This document shows positions 36,703-45,791 of a stretch of 64,000 nt of DNA, in pieces. Each line of letters begins with the position of its first letter. The first letter of the stretch is position 1. The notes under the pieces were generated by a model. The model searched no databases and was not told the DNA's origin. It saw only the letters and a program-made list of their open reading frames with translations. The DNA comes from Paenibacillus polysaccharolyticus (GTDB lineage Bacteria; Bacillota; Bacilli; Paenibacillales; Paenibacillaceae): contig NZ_FMVM01000001.1 of assembly GCF_900102085.1 (NCBI RefSeq), positions 62,001-126,000 of the forward strand, read 5' to 3'. Position numbers and translations under genes: made by a program.

Positions 36703-37560
36703 TCATTTCTTGGATTGAAGAAACAGGATATTATTAATATTTAATAAACCTAGCTTGATAGACCTTCCAAATCCCTCCATTCCCGAGTATAAAGTCTCAT
36801 GATTTATATTCATTCGCTGTAGATTATCCCAAGTGTCCAATACGAATTTTTTTGGAAACACAAATTTGTAAGCTACTAATTCACCCTCTCCGTTAATTTT
36901 CCCTTTTTTTAATTGATAATTAATTAGTATTTCATCAAATTGCTCATAATTTTCGTTTGATACTAAAAATAATCCTTGTTGCCGTCTAATTCTTTCATTT
37001 TTCCGAGCAGGCTCGTATACCTTGAAATACGATGCACTGCTAGTAAAACCTAGCCATTCCGGTTTAACCAATAGTTCGTTGTTTTCATCGACAAGTCTAT
37101 GGTTATAATTCGAAAAATCTTTGATTCTTAATGCATAGATACAGAAATCAGATGAAGCACCATCTACAGCAAAAAAAGCCCCAATGTAGGGTGAATAGGT
37201 CCAATCAAGCAAACGAGTCGGTGCACCATAATGCTGCATCAAGGACCAAGACTCTAAATAATAACGATTTTGCTCTTTTAATTCTTGATCTCTAGGGTCA
37301 GGTAGAGTATGAGATGAATAAAGATTATAAGATGAGATAAAATCTCTAGTCATTTCCATTTCAGCTAGGTTATAGTTTAATTCAATTTCCTTGTTAAGGT
37401 ATTCATTATACATATGTACCTTATCGAATTCTCTATATAATGAGGTAACTATTTTCCACTCTGCATTTGATTGTCCACGATATATCCATTGACCTCGGGG
37501 AAATGTGCTAACTATTTTTTCGAATTCTCTCCATGACTTCAATACTACTTCCAACCACAT
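36703..37560 (-). CDS. FRG-domain protein
   Basis: About 285 residues, ATG 37560 (MWLEVVLKSW) preceded by AAGGAGTG. The FRG domain is named for its F/Y-R-G motif, seen here as QWIYRGQSNAEWKIVTSLYR near residue 25-45, and continues with LMQHYGAPTRLLDWTYSPYIGAFFAV (about 115-140), a very characteristic stretch. The biochemical activity of FRG domains is not settled; they are common in phage-defence loci and near toxins. No partner gene is adjacent. Confidence 0.85.
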   Translation of the reverse strand: MWLEVVLKSWREFEKIVSTFPRGQWIYRGQSNAEWKIVTSLYREFDKVHMYNEYLNKEIELNYNLAEMEMTRDFISSYNLYSSHTLPDPRDQELKEQNRYYLESWSLMQHYGAPTRLLDWTYSPYIGAFFAVDGASSDFCIYALRIKDFSNYNHRLVDENNELLVKPEWLGFTSSASYFKVYEPARKNERIRRQQGLFLVSNENYEQFDEILINYQLKKGKINGEGELVAYKFVFPKKFVLDTWDNLQRMNINHETLYSGMEGFGRSIKLGLLNINNILFLQSKK

Positions 37561-37921
37561 AATAAAAAACACTCCTTCATATGTTTAAATGCAATCGATT
37601 CCTATTTTTCCTTCAACTCATTTCTATAATTATGCCATATCTCTCGATTAACATCAGAGTATTTCCATTCCGTTTTTCTCACTTGGATAAATTGTGTTTA
37701 TAATCTCTTTGAAGAAAGGAAATCAAAATGGAATAATTCGTGTTAATCATTCTACTCTTAGCATCCTAAATCTCTATTAATTATGACTAAGTATATCCAT
37801 TTTTACTTATTCTGTTCATAGTTAAACTTGTGTACATCACTACCGACTGTTTTTCAAACTTTAACATACTATAAAAATGCATAAGGAACGGCGGACAATG
37901 TCTGCCATTCCTTTTATAATT
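37561..37921 (-). terminator. Intergenic gap with hairpin 37883-37913
   Basis: AAGGAACGGCGGACA pairs with TGTCTGCCATTCCTT around a very short loop, 9 bp past the DUF4357 gene stop. It is the likely terminator for that gene, although the T-run is weak. The rest (37561-37870) is AT-rich with nothing recognised. Confidence 0.55.
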
Positions 37922-38296
37922 TTAACCTTCGATTTCCGCTTCTTCATCTTCAAATTGCATTCCTTGTTCATCAGATATCATTCTCAGTGATTTCCCAGTT
38001 TGGATGTGCTCCCAACGATCCGCACCGGATCCTGGATGTCTTCCCATTATCATCGCTGCACTGCCACTTGAGCTAAAAGAAACGTCATTCAACACTACGT
38101 AGAAATTATTTCTCAAAACAATCTTACCCTCTTTCAGCAAAACAGAGCGTTGATTAGCAATAAACCCTGACTTCACTTCATTAGCTGCCAATTGTGAACC
38201 AGGTTTTATTGTAATATGCATATGTTTGGTGCTGGCATTCGGATTAAATTCAGCAAGTGCAAAACCATTCGTTTTTGGATCGTACAGACGATACAT
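37922..38296 (-). CDS. DUF4357-like small protein
   Basis: 124 residues, ATG 38296 behind TTAGGAGG. The C-terminal stretch FSSSGSAAMIMGRHPGSGADRWEH followed by GKSLRMI resembles DUF4357 (S-x-SAA-x-x-x-x-G ... W ... G-x-x-L), a domain found with GIY-YIG and restriction-type proteins. The N-terminal half has a repeated beta pattern including VLLKEGKIVLRNNFYVVL. It follows the XRE regulator by 33 bp in the same operon. Function unknown. Confidence 0.6.
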   Translation of the reverse strand: MYRLYDPKTNGFALAEFNPNASTKHMHITIKPGSQLAANEVKSGFIANQRSVLLKEGKIVLRNNFYVVLNDVSFSSSGSAAMIMGRHPGSGADRWEHIQTGKSLRMISDEQGMQFEDEEAEIEG

Positions 38297-38329
38297 AACC
38301 GAATCCTCCTAATTAAATTTCAATCTTTA

Positions 38330-38671
38330 TCATGGCTGATATTTATTTTCTTCCCAAGTAAATACACTCAGTAAAAGAGTCAGTGCCATTTTGCGATCCG
38401 CATCGGTTCGTGTACTCAGCAGCTCCACAATATGTGCTATATCGTCCTTGTCGCCCATTGGATCAATATAACGGAATAACTCATCTAAAGTAACGCTTAG
38501 ACCATGTGATATCTTTTCTAAGCTCTCCACCGTGACATTTTTTTCTCCCCGTTCAACAGCACCAAGATAGTTAGTATGTAAACCAGCCCTCTCCGCTAAT
38601 ACCTCTTGACTAAGCCCTTGTTCTTTGCGAATAAAACGAATTCGTTCTCCCAGTTTTTGAACCAGATTCAT
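38330..38671 (-). CDS. XRE-family transcriptional regulator
   Basis: 113 residues, ATG 38671 behind GTGAAGGA. A helix-turn-helix of the Cro/CI type occupies residues about 7-62 (LGERIRFIRKEQGLSQEVLA and YLGAVERGEKNVTVESLEKI). The C-terminal 45 residues are helical. It heads an operon with the DUF4357 gene and is divergent from a secreted-protein gene; two related palindromes lie between them, so autorepression and control of the divergent gene are likely. Confidence 0.9.
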   Translation of the reverse strand: MNLVQKLGERIRFIRKEQGLSQEVLAERAGLHTNYLGAVERGEKNVTVESLEKISHGLSVTLDELFRYIDPMGDKDDIAHIVELLSTRTDADRKMALTLLLSVFTWEENKYQP

Positions 38672-38724
38672 TTATCCTTCACCGCCCTCTTTATCACAAG
38701 CTTAATAGAGGGAGGGTTTTACAT

Positions 38725-38775
38725 TAACACTCTATAAGTGTTACTTGACTATTATTTAACACTTATAGATAATGT
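38725..38775. promoter_or_regulatory. Twin operator palindromes between XRE gene and secreted-protein gene
   Basis: TAACACTCTATAAGTGTTA (38725-38743) is a palindrome with arms TAACAC/GTGTTA. A second copy, TAACACTTATAGATAATGT (38757-38775), matches the complement of the first over its first 13 bases. They lie upstream of the XRE gene and are its likely binding sites. Confidence 0.65.
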
Positions 38776-38799
38776 AAATTGAGGAGTACATTATCTATA
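38764..38799 (+). repeat. 13-bp inverted repeat ahead of the secreted-protein gene
   Basis: TATAGATAATGTA (38764-38776) and TACATTATCTATA (38787-38799) are exact complements with a 10-bp loop containing GAGGAG. It overlaps the second operator. It could be another regulator site or a leader hairpin just before the ribosome site AGGGAGATGG. Confidence 0.5.
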
Positions 38800-38821
38800 A
38801 CATAGGGAGATGGTCATTGAA

Positions 38822-39571
38822 ATGAAAACAAACAAATTAACAAAGCTTAAGTATTTGTGCAGTGGTATCATTTTAGGAAGCGTGCTATTTACGGGAGTTT
38901 CGTACGCAGCTACAACAGCCAATATCGGGGTCAATTTTTTACCGCTAAAATTCTTCGTAGACGGTGTGGAGAAACGTATGCCAGAAGGTCAACAAGGCTT
39001 TGTGTATAAAGGAACAACGTACGTGCCTCTTCGTTTTGTTTCGGAATCTCTTGGTAAGAGCGTGGGCTACGATGCTCCGTCCTACTCGGTATATGTGGGT
39101 AAGCCTAAAGAGGGAACTATTACCTACCTCGAGCAAATGAAACCCCATGCCTCCGATAACAAGGGTTCGAAAGCTGTGGAAACTTTTACAACCAATTTGG
39201 GAACCCAATTTAATCACGGTATTTATCTTACAGGTTCCGCATTCGGCGGTAATGACTCGACCGGGTATGGTTACGGTAAAGGGAACTATCTCGTAAGTAC
39301 ATATCTTTTGGATGGCAATTACAAAACCTTTGAAGCTTTATTGGCTCCGTCCTCTAAATGGAACACCCTCGCCAAGAATGATAACCTCGGTAGTTTAAAA
39401 ATTTATGCGGATGATAAGCTCGTATACACAAGTGGCGCTGTTGCCTCGGATCTTAAAGCTCCCATTAACATCAATGTGGACTTAACTGGTGTTTTAAACT
39501 TGAAGGTGGAATTCAAACAAAACCAAGAAGACAGTGAATTAGGACTTCTGGAAGCTAAATTTATTCAATAA
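38822..39571 (+). CDS. Secreted protein with copper-amine-oxidase-N and NPCBM-like domains
   Basis: About 249 residues, ATG 38822 (MKTNKLTKLKY) behind AGGGAG; an ATG at 38810 abuts that site. It has a signal peptide (about 1-29, ending GVSYAA). Residues about 35-100 are a copper-amine-oxidase N-terminal (stalk-like) domain with TTYVPLRFVSESLGKSVGYD. Residues about 115-249 read as an NPCBM-type carbohydrate-binding beta-sandwich (LGTQFNHGIYLTG, YLLDGNYKTFEALLAPS, INVDLTGVLNLKVEF). No catalytic domain is present. Likely binds the cell surface or glycans. Confidence 0.8.
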   Translation: MKTNKLTKLKYLCSGIILGSVLFTGVSYAATTANIGVNFLPLKFFVDGVEKRMPEGQQGFVYKGTTYVPLRFVSESLGKSVGYDAPSYSVYVGKPKEGTITYLEQMKPHASDNKGSKAVETFTTNLGTQFNHGIYLTGSAFGGNDSTGYGYGKGNYLVSTYLLDGNYKTFEALLAPSSKWNTLAKNDNLGSLKIYADDKLVYTSGAVASDLKAPININVDLTGVLNLKVEFKQNQEDSELGLLEAKFIQ

Positions 39572-39584
39572 TCATCTGTAAATT

Positions 39585-39630
39585 AAAACGGATCTTGATT
39601 CTCAACATTGTTGGAATCAAGATCCGTTTT
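39585..39630. terminator. Strong bidirectional terminator
   Basis: AAAACGGATCTTGATTC (39585-39601) and its exact complement (39614-39630) flank a 12-nt loop, 13 bp after the stop at 39571. TTTT occurs at both sides. Confidence 0.85.
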
Positions 39631-39692
39631 GTGTGTTGACTGAAATTTTGAAGTTGATGATTTCCTAAGCTATTTTTGCTTTTATAAAAGAA

Positions 39693-40526
39693 CTAAAACA
39701 AGAAGTTTGTTTTCAGTCTTTTAGCAAAATCAATAATTGTAGCTTGTGCAGTATAATCTGAATCTATTGATCCAGAATAGAAAATTTTAAATATTCCTTC
39801 AATGTCTGTGGGACTGGTAACATTCTTGTTAATACAAACAGCAACACGATCAAGACCGAGAATAGCCACAAATAATCCAAATTCAAAAATTACATTGTCT
39901 CTAGCTTTAACTACATTTTTATCCCGATAAGATACACGATCGTCTTCCCCAAATACAAAAATCGCCGCGTCAACTTCTTTTGCTATTGATAATAATCTAT
40001 GCATAGTTGTATCACCGACATTAAATTGGTCAAACCACGGTTTTGGAACTAGCGAGTTTCTATGAACTATAGAAGCAATTTTATTTACTTCATCATTTGA
40101 TTCAGTAGCTCCTCCAATAAATACCTTAGGTTTCCAATCATCGATACTCAAATTTAAACTTTTTAAACGATCTACATTTAGAGTGTCAATCAAATAAGAT
40201 GGTCTATTTTTAATTGCTGTTAAATCTTTGGAACTAACAGAAGTGGATCTTGTTCTAATGAACTCAAAGTAAAAGGTGTTCCTCTCTTTCCATGACCTCT
40301 TAATTACTAACAAATTTAGGACCTCATTTTGGAGCTCATCATTTTTAAAATAATGACCAATAGCATATACTACTTGATTTTGATCAAGCAGAGATTTAAC
40401 TTGATCAAATACCTTTTGATTATCACTTATGTAAGGTTCTTTAGGACTTGGAAAGCTTGCCACACCTGAATTATTACTCCAATTTGCCCTGCTTTTATCA
40501 TTTGTTGCGAGAATAAGAATTTCCAT
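39693..40526 (-). CDS. TIR-like domain protein (predicted nucleotide-binding)
   Basis: 277 residues, ATG 40526. The C-terminal part (about 134-270) is a TIR-like domain of the 'predicted nucleotide-binding' type (PF10137, as in Cap12/Pycsar-associated TIR): KVFIGGATESNDEVNKIA, VDAAIFVFGEDDRV, KARDNVIFEFGLFVAILGLDRVAVC. The E of EFGLF is the usual catalytic position of NADase TIRs. The N-terminal 130 residues are an unassigned alpha/beta domain with a GHYFKNDELQ motif that may be the sensor. No cyclase gene is adjacent. NAD-depleting abortive infection is a plausible role. Confidence 0.8.
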   Translation of the reverse strand: MEILILATNDKSRANWSNNSGVASFPSPKEPYISDNQKVFDQVKSLLDQNQVVYAIGHYFKNDELQNEVLNLLVIKRSWKERNTFYFEFIRTRSTSVSSKDLTAIKNRPSYLIDTLNVDRLKSLNLSIDDWKPKVFIGGATESNDEVNKIASIVHRNSLVPKPWFDQFNVGDTTMHRLLSIAKEVDAAIFVFGEDDRVSYRDKNVVKARDNVIFEFGLFVAILGLDRVAVCINKNVTSPTDIEGIFKIFYSGSIDSDYTAQATIIDFAKRLKTNFLF

Positions 40527-40883
40527 TAATGTTGAACAGCTCCTTGTTTTTTTTTTACAACATTCTATAAATAAGATTTCTAACTCTTACTTTATGATAA
40601 AAGTAACCATATCGCAAATATATCTCTTCTTGATGATAATTATGAAACCTTCCAATCCTCTCTTAATCTGTCCTGTAAACGAAGCGCCTCCTACAGTAAA
40701 CTGAAAACTTCAGTTGTCTTAGCCTACTGAAAATCGGATACTTTTGTTTTAAATCAAGTTGAATAGCAGCTGAGCCTTTTATTTTCTGTTACTCTAAATT
40801 AAAAGTTAAAAGTTCTAGTAATTGTATCCGATATATTTTATATACAGTAACAACGTAAACAGTTAATGGAGGCTTTCTTTATA
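40527..40883. other. Intergenic region between divergent TIR and Mrr-like genes
   Basis: 357 AT-rich bp. GGAGG at 40868 serves the nuclease gene and AAGGAG near 40541 the TIR gene. No hairpin, repeat or small gene was recognised. Confidence 0.45.
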
Positions 40884-42458
40884 ATGAATTTAGAACGGGA
40901 TTTTAATTATTATATCCATAAATATGGAGAAGCAGGAGCTAGAATTAAATTTGAAGAGGCATGTTTTGTAATGTTGAAAGCAAAGTTCAAAAGAAATGTT
41001 CACCCAGTTAAAGCTCATCCTGGAGATGAAGGTATTGATATCTATATAGGGAACATTACAAAAAAAATCGATGTGTATCAATGTAAGTTTTACATGACAA
41101 AGCTCAATCGCCAAAAGATAAAAGAGTCTTTTTTACGCGCTGCAAATAATCTTCAATTCTCCATGAAGTCTTGGACACTAGTAGTGCCTAAAGATCTTAC
41201 ATTAAAAGATTTAAAATGGTGGGACGAGTGGAAAATTCAAATGGAAGCAGAATTTAATATCGAAATAGAAATTATGAACGAAAGCACAATATTATATACT
41301 ATGAGGCAAGTTGACGTTTATAATCAATTATTCGACTTAGAGTCTTTAATTCAACTCAAAGAGATACATGAAATAATTGTTACACAAAAACATAATGATA
41401 ATGCAAGAAAAAAATTCGATTTTGTAATAAATAAACTAATCGAATACATTTCACACCGCATTAGCGTATTTAAAAAACTTTATTTCAACTCCTATGACAT
41501 CAAAGAGTATTTCGAAAAGAACAATGTCACATCATTTTTAGAATTATTCCAAAAATCAGACATCCATGTGCAACACTTATTCAATGAGATTGAAAAATTA
41601 ATTCAGGAGATTAACAAGGAAGACATAGAATTAGGATATTTATGTAGAGGATTTGTTTTCATGCAAGAGGTATATATACAACAAATTGAAGAAGATCTTC
41701 AGTATACTGATGAGTATCTCTTCAACCTAAAATCGTATTTATTTCAAGTTTCACTTCAGAAAATTATCTGGAACTTATCGAAAGAAGAGCACACCATAAG
41801 AACAATAATAAATCAAGATTATCAAAAAAGTGAGTTAATCAGTCAGTTTGACATGCGAGACACAATCATCTCTTACCAAAATGAACAGGATCTATTAAAA
41901 TTACTAGCACTTCATGTACTAACATTATACGATAATTTTCAGGATGAAGATTTTGAGGTATTCTATGGAAAAGACGATGAACGTTGTCTTAATTTTGCTT
42001 TGATTTCTCCTTATATGCGCTATTCAAATACAAAAACCCCATACCCAAGTGGTATTTCAAAAATGATTAATTACATCAAGATGAGATTTTCAAAATTTAA
42101 TGATAAAAGAGAATATACTTTTCACATAGAATCCACTAACATAATCTTATTAGAGGAATTAGATACGAAGTCGCTTCAAAAACTTCATGATATCAAGAAA
42201 ACAGCAAATGTTAAATATCATCACTTTATTAAAGAAAATAAAATAGCAAACATTGTCAAGAAATTCAATAATAATAAAATAGATCACAAAGTAATTTCTT
42301 TAGTCGAAGAACCTAAGTATTGTGACAAAATAAAAAGCTTATTAAATGATACAAGTGAGCTAAACAGCTGGGAGATTAGTGGAGGAACTACTATTGATGG
42401 TAGCATTGTAGCCAGTAACGGATACAATTTCATTCTTAGGAAAGTAAAAAAACATTAA
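40884..42458 (+). CDS. Protein with Mrr-like restriction endonuclease domain
   Basis: About 524 residues, ATG 40884 (MNLERDFNYY) with GGAGG upstream. The N-terminal domain (about 1-140) has the PD-(D/E)xK pattern: HPGDEGIDIYIG (D of the core) and DVYQCKFYMTKLN (Q-C-K, catalytic Lys), preceded by a conserved Glu in FEEACFVML, as in Mrr/Cap4-type nucleases. The remaining 380 residues are helical with charged residues and have no family I can name; they may sense or oligomerise. Monocistronic. A standalone DNA-degrading defence effector is likely. Confidence 0.7.
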   Translation: MNLERDFNYYIHKYGEAGARIKFEEACFVMLKAKFKRNVHPVKAHPGDEGIDIYIGNITKKIDVYQCKFYMTKLNRQKIKESFLRAANNLQFSMKSWTLVVPKDLTLKDLKWWDEWKIQMEAEFNIEIEIMNESTILYTMRQVDVYNQLFDLESLIQLKEIHEIIVTQKHNDNARKKFDFVINKLIEYISHRISVFKKLYFNSYDIKEYFEKNNVTSFLELFQKSDIHVQHLFNEIEKLIQEINKEDIELGYLCRGFVFMQEVYIQQIEEDLQYTDEYLFNLKSYLFQVSLQKIIWNLSKEEHTIRTIINQDYQKSELISQFDMRDTIISYQNEQDLLKLLALHVLTLYDNFQDEDFEVFYGKDDERCLNFALISPYMRYSNTKTPYPSGISKMINYIKMRFSKFNDKREYTFHIESTNIILLEELDTKSLQKLHDIKKTANVKYHHFIKENKIANIVKKFNNNKIDHKVISLVEEPKYCDKIKSLLNDTSELNSWEISGGTTIDGSIVASNGYNFILRKVKKH

Positions 42459-42909
42459 ATTTTACATTTTCGATTAGGGCGTAGGCATTCATACTCCTAT
42501 GCTTTGATTACATATGAAAATACACAAAAGGAATACTTATTCATAACGTTAAGTTATTTAAAAATTTAAGTTAATTCGTATAAGAAACTTTTCGAAAGCC
42601 TCAATCACCCCTCAAATATGGAAATGAACATGCTCCGCAATCTTCAAAACAATAATTATAGTATTGTGAAAAGCAAATTCATCACCGATTTAGAAGTCGA
42701 TCTTCTTACGGTGAAGAATATCAATGAAGCAAAGTTCCTCAAAACCCATCACTTCCGATATTATTGAATTTTAAACAAGTTAAAAATAAAATAATATCGG
42801 ATATATCTATGAAGAATATTGAGACAGAAATAGACGAAAACGAAGTAGCCATCTTCACTTATGTTGAAGATATGAATAATATGTATAACAAGCGCCAATG
42901 GCGCTTGTT
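42459..42909. other. Intergenic gap with remnant frame and terminator hairpin
   Basis: 451 AT-rich bp. A short open frame on the plus strand at about 42619-42765 reads MEMNMLRNLQNNNYS and ends after 49 codons; it has no clear ribosome site and may be a gene remnant. AACAAGCGCCA / TGGCGCTTGTT (42887-42909) is a hairpin directly past the tnsC stop and is the likely terminator for the transposition operon. Confidence 0.5.
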
Positions 42910-43836
42910 TTATTCAGCTTGCTTCCTCAGCAAGTGTACGTCTCTCATCGCGAATGGATTTAAATCTTTACCATCATTGATGTGGCTGATACGTTCATAG
43001 GCTCTTGCCAAATCAACGAGCTCAATACAATCTGCAGCTCGAGACAGCGCGTTCTTAGCAGCTTGACGAAGCAATAACATGATGGAATGCATAGCTCCGT
43101 TTGTCGCATACATGAATCGTTCACAGCACTCTTCATCCGCTAAATTCGAGGTCGTTTCAAATACCGTTGTTATCTTTTTATCAAGTTCAAACATCAGACG
43201 CTGAAACTCGGTACGATCCTCTTCCGTTTCCAAACTGAACGGTCGGATCTCTTCTCGAATCACCCGGCGGTTGAGCTGAGGATTCAGGTCAAGGACTTCT
43301 GTTGCTTCACTTAGCCCAAAAAATATAACCGGTATCTGGGTTTGAACCATAAGGGATTTAAACCAATCCGTTACCCCTAACATGACTTTACGGCGATCAC
43401 GATCTACGAAATGCTGAAACTCATCGAGCATAATTAACTCAACACGATTTTTTCGGATCAATTTGACTAAGCGATCTCCTTTTTGTGCAACAGTCCCTTT
43501 GTTGGGATACGGATCTTTCAGTTCCTGAAGCAAACGTTCTGTTAGTATCGTGTATTTGACTGGGGAAGGAAGGCTCAAGTGAAGAATATTTTGAGTCGAA
43601 TAACGTATGCCTTCGACAACATCGCTGCTCACATGCATGTGTCTATCAATATACGTTTTGAGTAACGTTGTCTTTCCACTACCTGTATCCCCATGGATAA
43701 GAAGTGAACTTGGGGCATCGGAATATAGAGATTCCTGGTGAATCTCTTCAATTGCATCCATTGCCTTTTTAAATCTTGGATGAATTACCCGAATGCTATC
43801 TATAAATTTAAGCTTGTCATGATCAATAGTTTTCAT
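42910..43836 (-). CDS. TnsC/TniB-like AAA+ transposition regulator
   Basis: 308 residues. AAA+ ATPase that links target-selection protein to transposase in Tn7-like elements. Walker A is LLIHGDTGSGKTTLL (about 44-58) and Walker B VELIMLDEFQHFVD (about 122-135), with a sensor-1-like VIFFGLSEATEVL and sensor-2-type arginines (LNRRVIREEI). Its small size is closer to TniB and the TnsC of CAST-type cores than to Tn7 TnsC. Its ATG overlaps the tnsB stop (ATGA), so it is translationally coupled in the order tniQ-tnsB-tnsC. Confidence 0.92.
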   Translation of the reverse strand: MKTIDHDKLKFIDSIRVIHPRFKKAMDAIEEIHQESLYSDAPSSLLIHGDTGSGKTTLLKTYIDRHMHVSSDVVEGIRYSTQNILHLSLPSPVKYTILTERLLQELKDPYPNKGTVAQKGDRLVKLIRKNRVELIMLDEFQHFVDRDRRKVMLGVTDWFKSLMVQTQIPVIFFGLSEATEVLDLNPQLNRRVIREEIRPFSLETEEDRTEFQRLMFELDKKITTVFETTSNLADEECCERFMYATNGAMHSIMLLLRQAAKNALSRAADCIELVDLARAYERISHINDGKDLNPFAMRDVHLLRKQAE

Positions 43837-45788
43837 TTGCTGATTACCTCCCAGTCGGAATCATTTGCTTCATCCAGCATCTTAAACGCCTTTCTCTCCT
43901 CCACTGCAGCTTGGTGTTCCTTATCCACGCTCTCTTTTTTCTTCTTCTCAATGATTTGAGCTGAAGAAAGCTGAGTATGTGCAGCTGCACGAGCCCCTTT
44001 GGTCAGCTTCATTTCCTTTGCAACCTCCTCCATAAAACGCTCCTTAGCTTGAGCGAGGGCAAGCTGATTGGCATGGCTGTTTGCCTGACGAATCCGTTTT
44101 AAAATACAGTCATGACTAAATTCGGTTAAACCATTGGAGTATTCCTGATCGCTATTGGGCACTTCCAGATACCGTTTAACCCGTTCGTCATAAACGAATA
44201 TTTTAGACATATCATACGGGTCATATTTAAATCGTACATGGGCAGCTCCTTTTTTAAGTAATTGAAATTTCAGGTTTTGAAGCTCAGCCGAGTTATAGAA
44301 CATATGCTTGTACTGAATTCCCGTACGCTGAATGCTTGCATTTTCTCGAAGTTTACCAAAAATAATGTGCCAATCAGGGATTGCGTATAGTAGCGGCGGT
44401 GATCCCCACTGGGCAATGCCGGATTGCCACAGTTCATTGGGTATACCTTTCACGCCGCGGTGTAGCTGCTGCAGATATTCATCAATGACCCACCGATGAA
44501 TAAGCTTCAAAAAGGTATGGTAACCCACAACTGCGTTTTTTTCTGGGTTGTAATCCTTTTTGTCCATGACATTCGAAAATGTCGTACCTGGTGTTTTATG
44601 AAAGAGTTGCTGGTTCATCGTACGAAACGTGCGCTCCACCGTTCCTTTGTACCAAGGCTTACGGGGAGGACAGTAGTCTGGTATAATCCCTAACTGCGCA
44701 CATGTATCTTTGAGCGAACGACTTTGAAATTCTTTACCGTTGTCCATCCGCAGCACTTTAGGCACTCCAAACATATTCCACTCGTTTTTGATATCGGGAT
44801 AAAGCTCTTTTACATACGTCTTCGGTGTCATGGCATGAAGTAAGCATTTCATGACAGAGACATACGATGGAGAATGAAATGCAACGTAGATGCCTGCAAT
44901 TGCTCCCGTCGTCTTATCAATGGCAAGGGTAAGCCATGGTCTTCCGAGTGGCAGTCCTGTCTCGTCATCTACAACAAACAGATCCATTTTCGTGTGGTCA
45001 ATTTCGAGAACATCATAGGGCTGTTTCGGCTTATTCAGAACGGCTACACTGCCCAACTTGTCAAAAGCATATTTCTCTCCCTCTCGTTTTTCCATCATCT
45101 GGTGCGGATCTCTATCTTTAATGCGTCTAGTGATCGTGTTATACGATGGTAAATCCATTTTATCTCGCTCTTCTCGAAACCTGTTTTTCTTATCAATCTC
45201 CACAAGAACTCTTGCATGTAAATCCTTGGCTGTAATGCGCTCTCTTTTCGCATACATCTTATCGATGCAATCATCGATAACCTTTTCGATCTCTGGAGAT
45301 AGCCTCGTCCCAGTTCCTCTTTGTAGCGTGTTTGGAACAAGGGACGTAATATCTTGTCCACTATCTAAGAAAGCGTACAGCCATCTTCGCAGCGTTAAAG
45401 GCTCGATATTTACGCCTTCTAATTTGAGTTCCTGAACGCGATGCTCAAGTTTAGGCTGAATGTTTTTACGTGACTCCGATAAAAATGGCTGGATTGCATG
45501 GTACCGTGTACGCGCTATTTCTTTGTGATCATCCGGCAGCATGGAAAAATCAATGATCCGATTTTCCCGAAGACCTAGCTCCATAAGTTGCGTGGAAGAG
45601 CCGGTGACTTCAAAGCGAATGATGCCTTTTCCATATAAAGCAATCAATTCACTTTGATCCATCGTGATCTCCTTGTTCTCCGCTAAATTCTTGATAATAA
45701 AATGACCTGGCAGTGTTTCTTTTTGTATTTCAAAGACTACGTCTTCTTTTTGAAAACGAGTTCCTCTGATGAGACTAATCGTTTGCAT
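43833..45788 (-). CDS. TnsB/TniA-like DDE transposase
   Basis: 651 residues. Retroviral-integrase-type transposase that recognises the element ends and joins 3' ends to target DNA. N-terminal helix-turn-helix regions (about 85-200) precede the catalytic core. The DDE residues are visible in VLEIDHTKMD, LRMDNGKEFQSRS and WYKGTVERTFRTMNQ. A C-terminal beta-barrel (Mu-type) with YNSAELQNLKFQLLKKG and a Lys/Glu-rich helical tail that would contact TnsC follow. It starts 3 bp past the tniQ stop, with AAAGGAGC upstream. It presumably binds the repeats found at 23010-23243. Confidence 0.95.
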   Translation of the reverse strand: MQTISLIRGTRFQKEDVVFEIQKETLPGHFIIKNLAENKEITMDQSELIALYGKGIIRFEVTGSSTQLMELGLRENRIIDFSMLPDDHKEIARTRYHAIQPFLSESRKNIQPKLEHRVQELKLEGVNIEPLTLRRWLYAFLDSGQDITSLVPNTLQRGTGTRLSPEIEKVIDDCIDKMYAKRERITAKDLHARVLVEIDKKNRFREERDKMDLPSYNTITRRIKDRDPHQMMEKREGEKYAFDKLGSVAVLNKPKQPYDVLEIDHTKMDLFVVDDETGLPLGRPWLTLAIDKTTGAIAGIYVAFHSPSYVSVMKCLLHAMTPKTYVKELYPDIKNEWNMFGVPKVLRMDNGKEFQSRSLKDTCAQLGIIPDYCPPRKPWYKGTVERTFRTMNQQLFHKTPGTTFSNVMDKKDYNPEKNAVVGYHTFLKLIHRWVIDEYLQQLHRGVKGIPNELWQSGIAQWGSPPLLYAIPDWHIIFGKLRENASIQRTGIQYKHMFYNSAELQNLKFQLLKKGAAHVRFKYDPYDMSKIFVYDERVKRYLEVPNSDQEYSNGLTEFSHDCILKRIRQANSHANQLALAQAKERFMEEVAKEMKLTKGARAAAHTQLSSAQIIEKKKKESVDKEHQAAVEERKAFKMLDEANDSDWEVISK

Positions 45789-45791
45789 GTT

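Noticed and set aside
42764..43000. 78-codon frame on the plus strand overlapping tnsC
   Set aside because: Runs through the terminator hairpin and antisense to tnsC, with no ribosome site.
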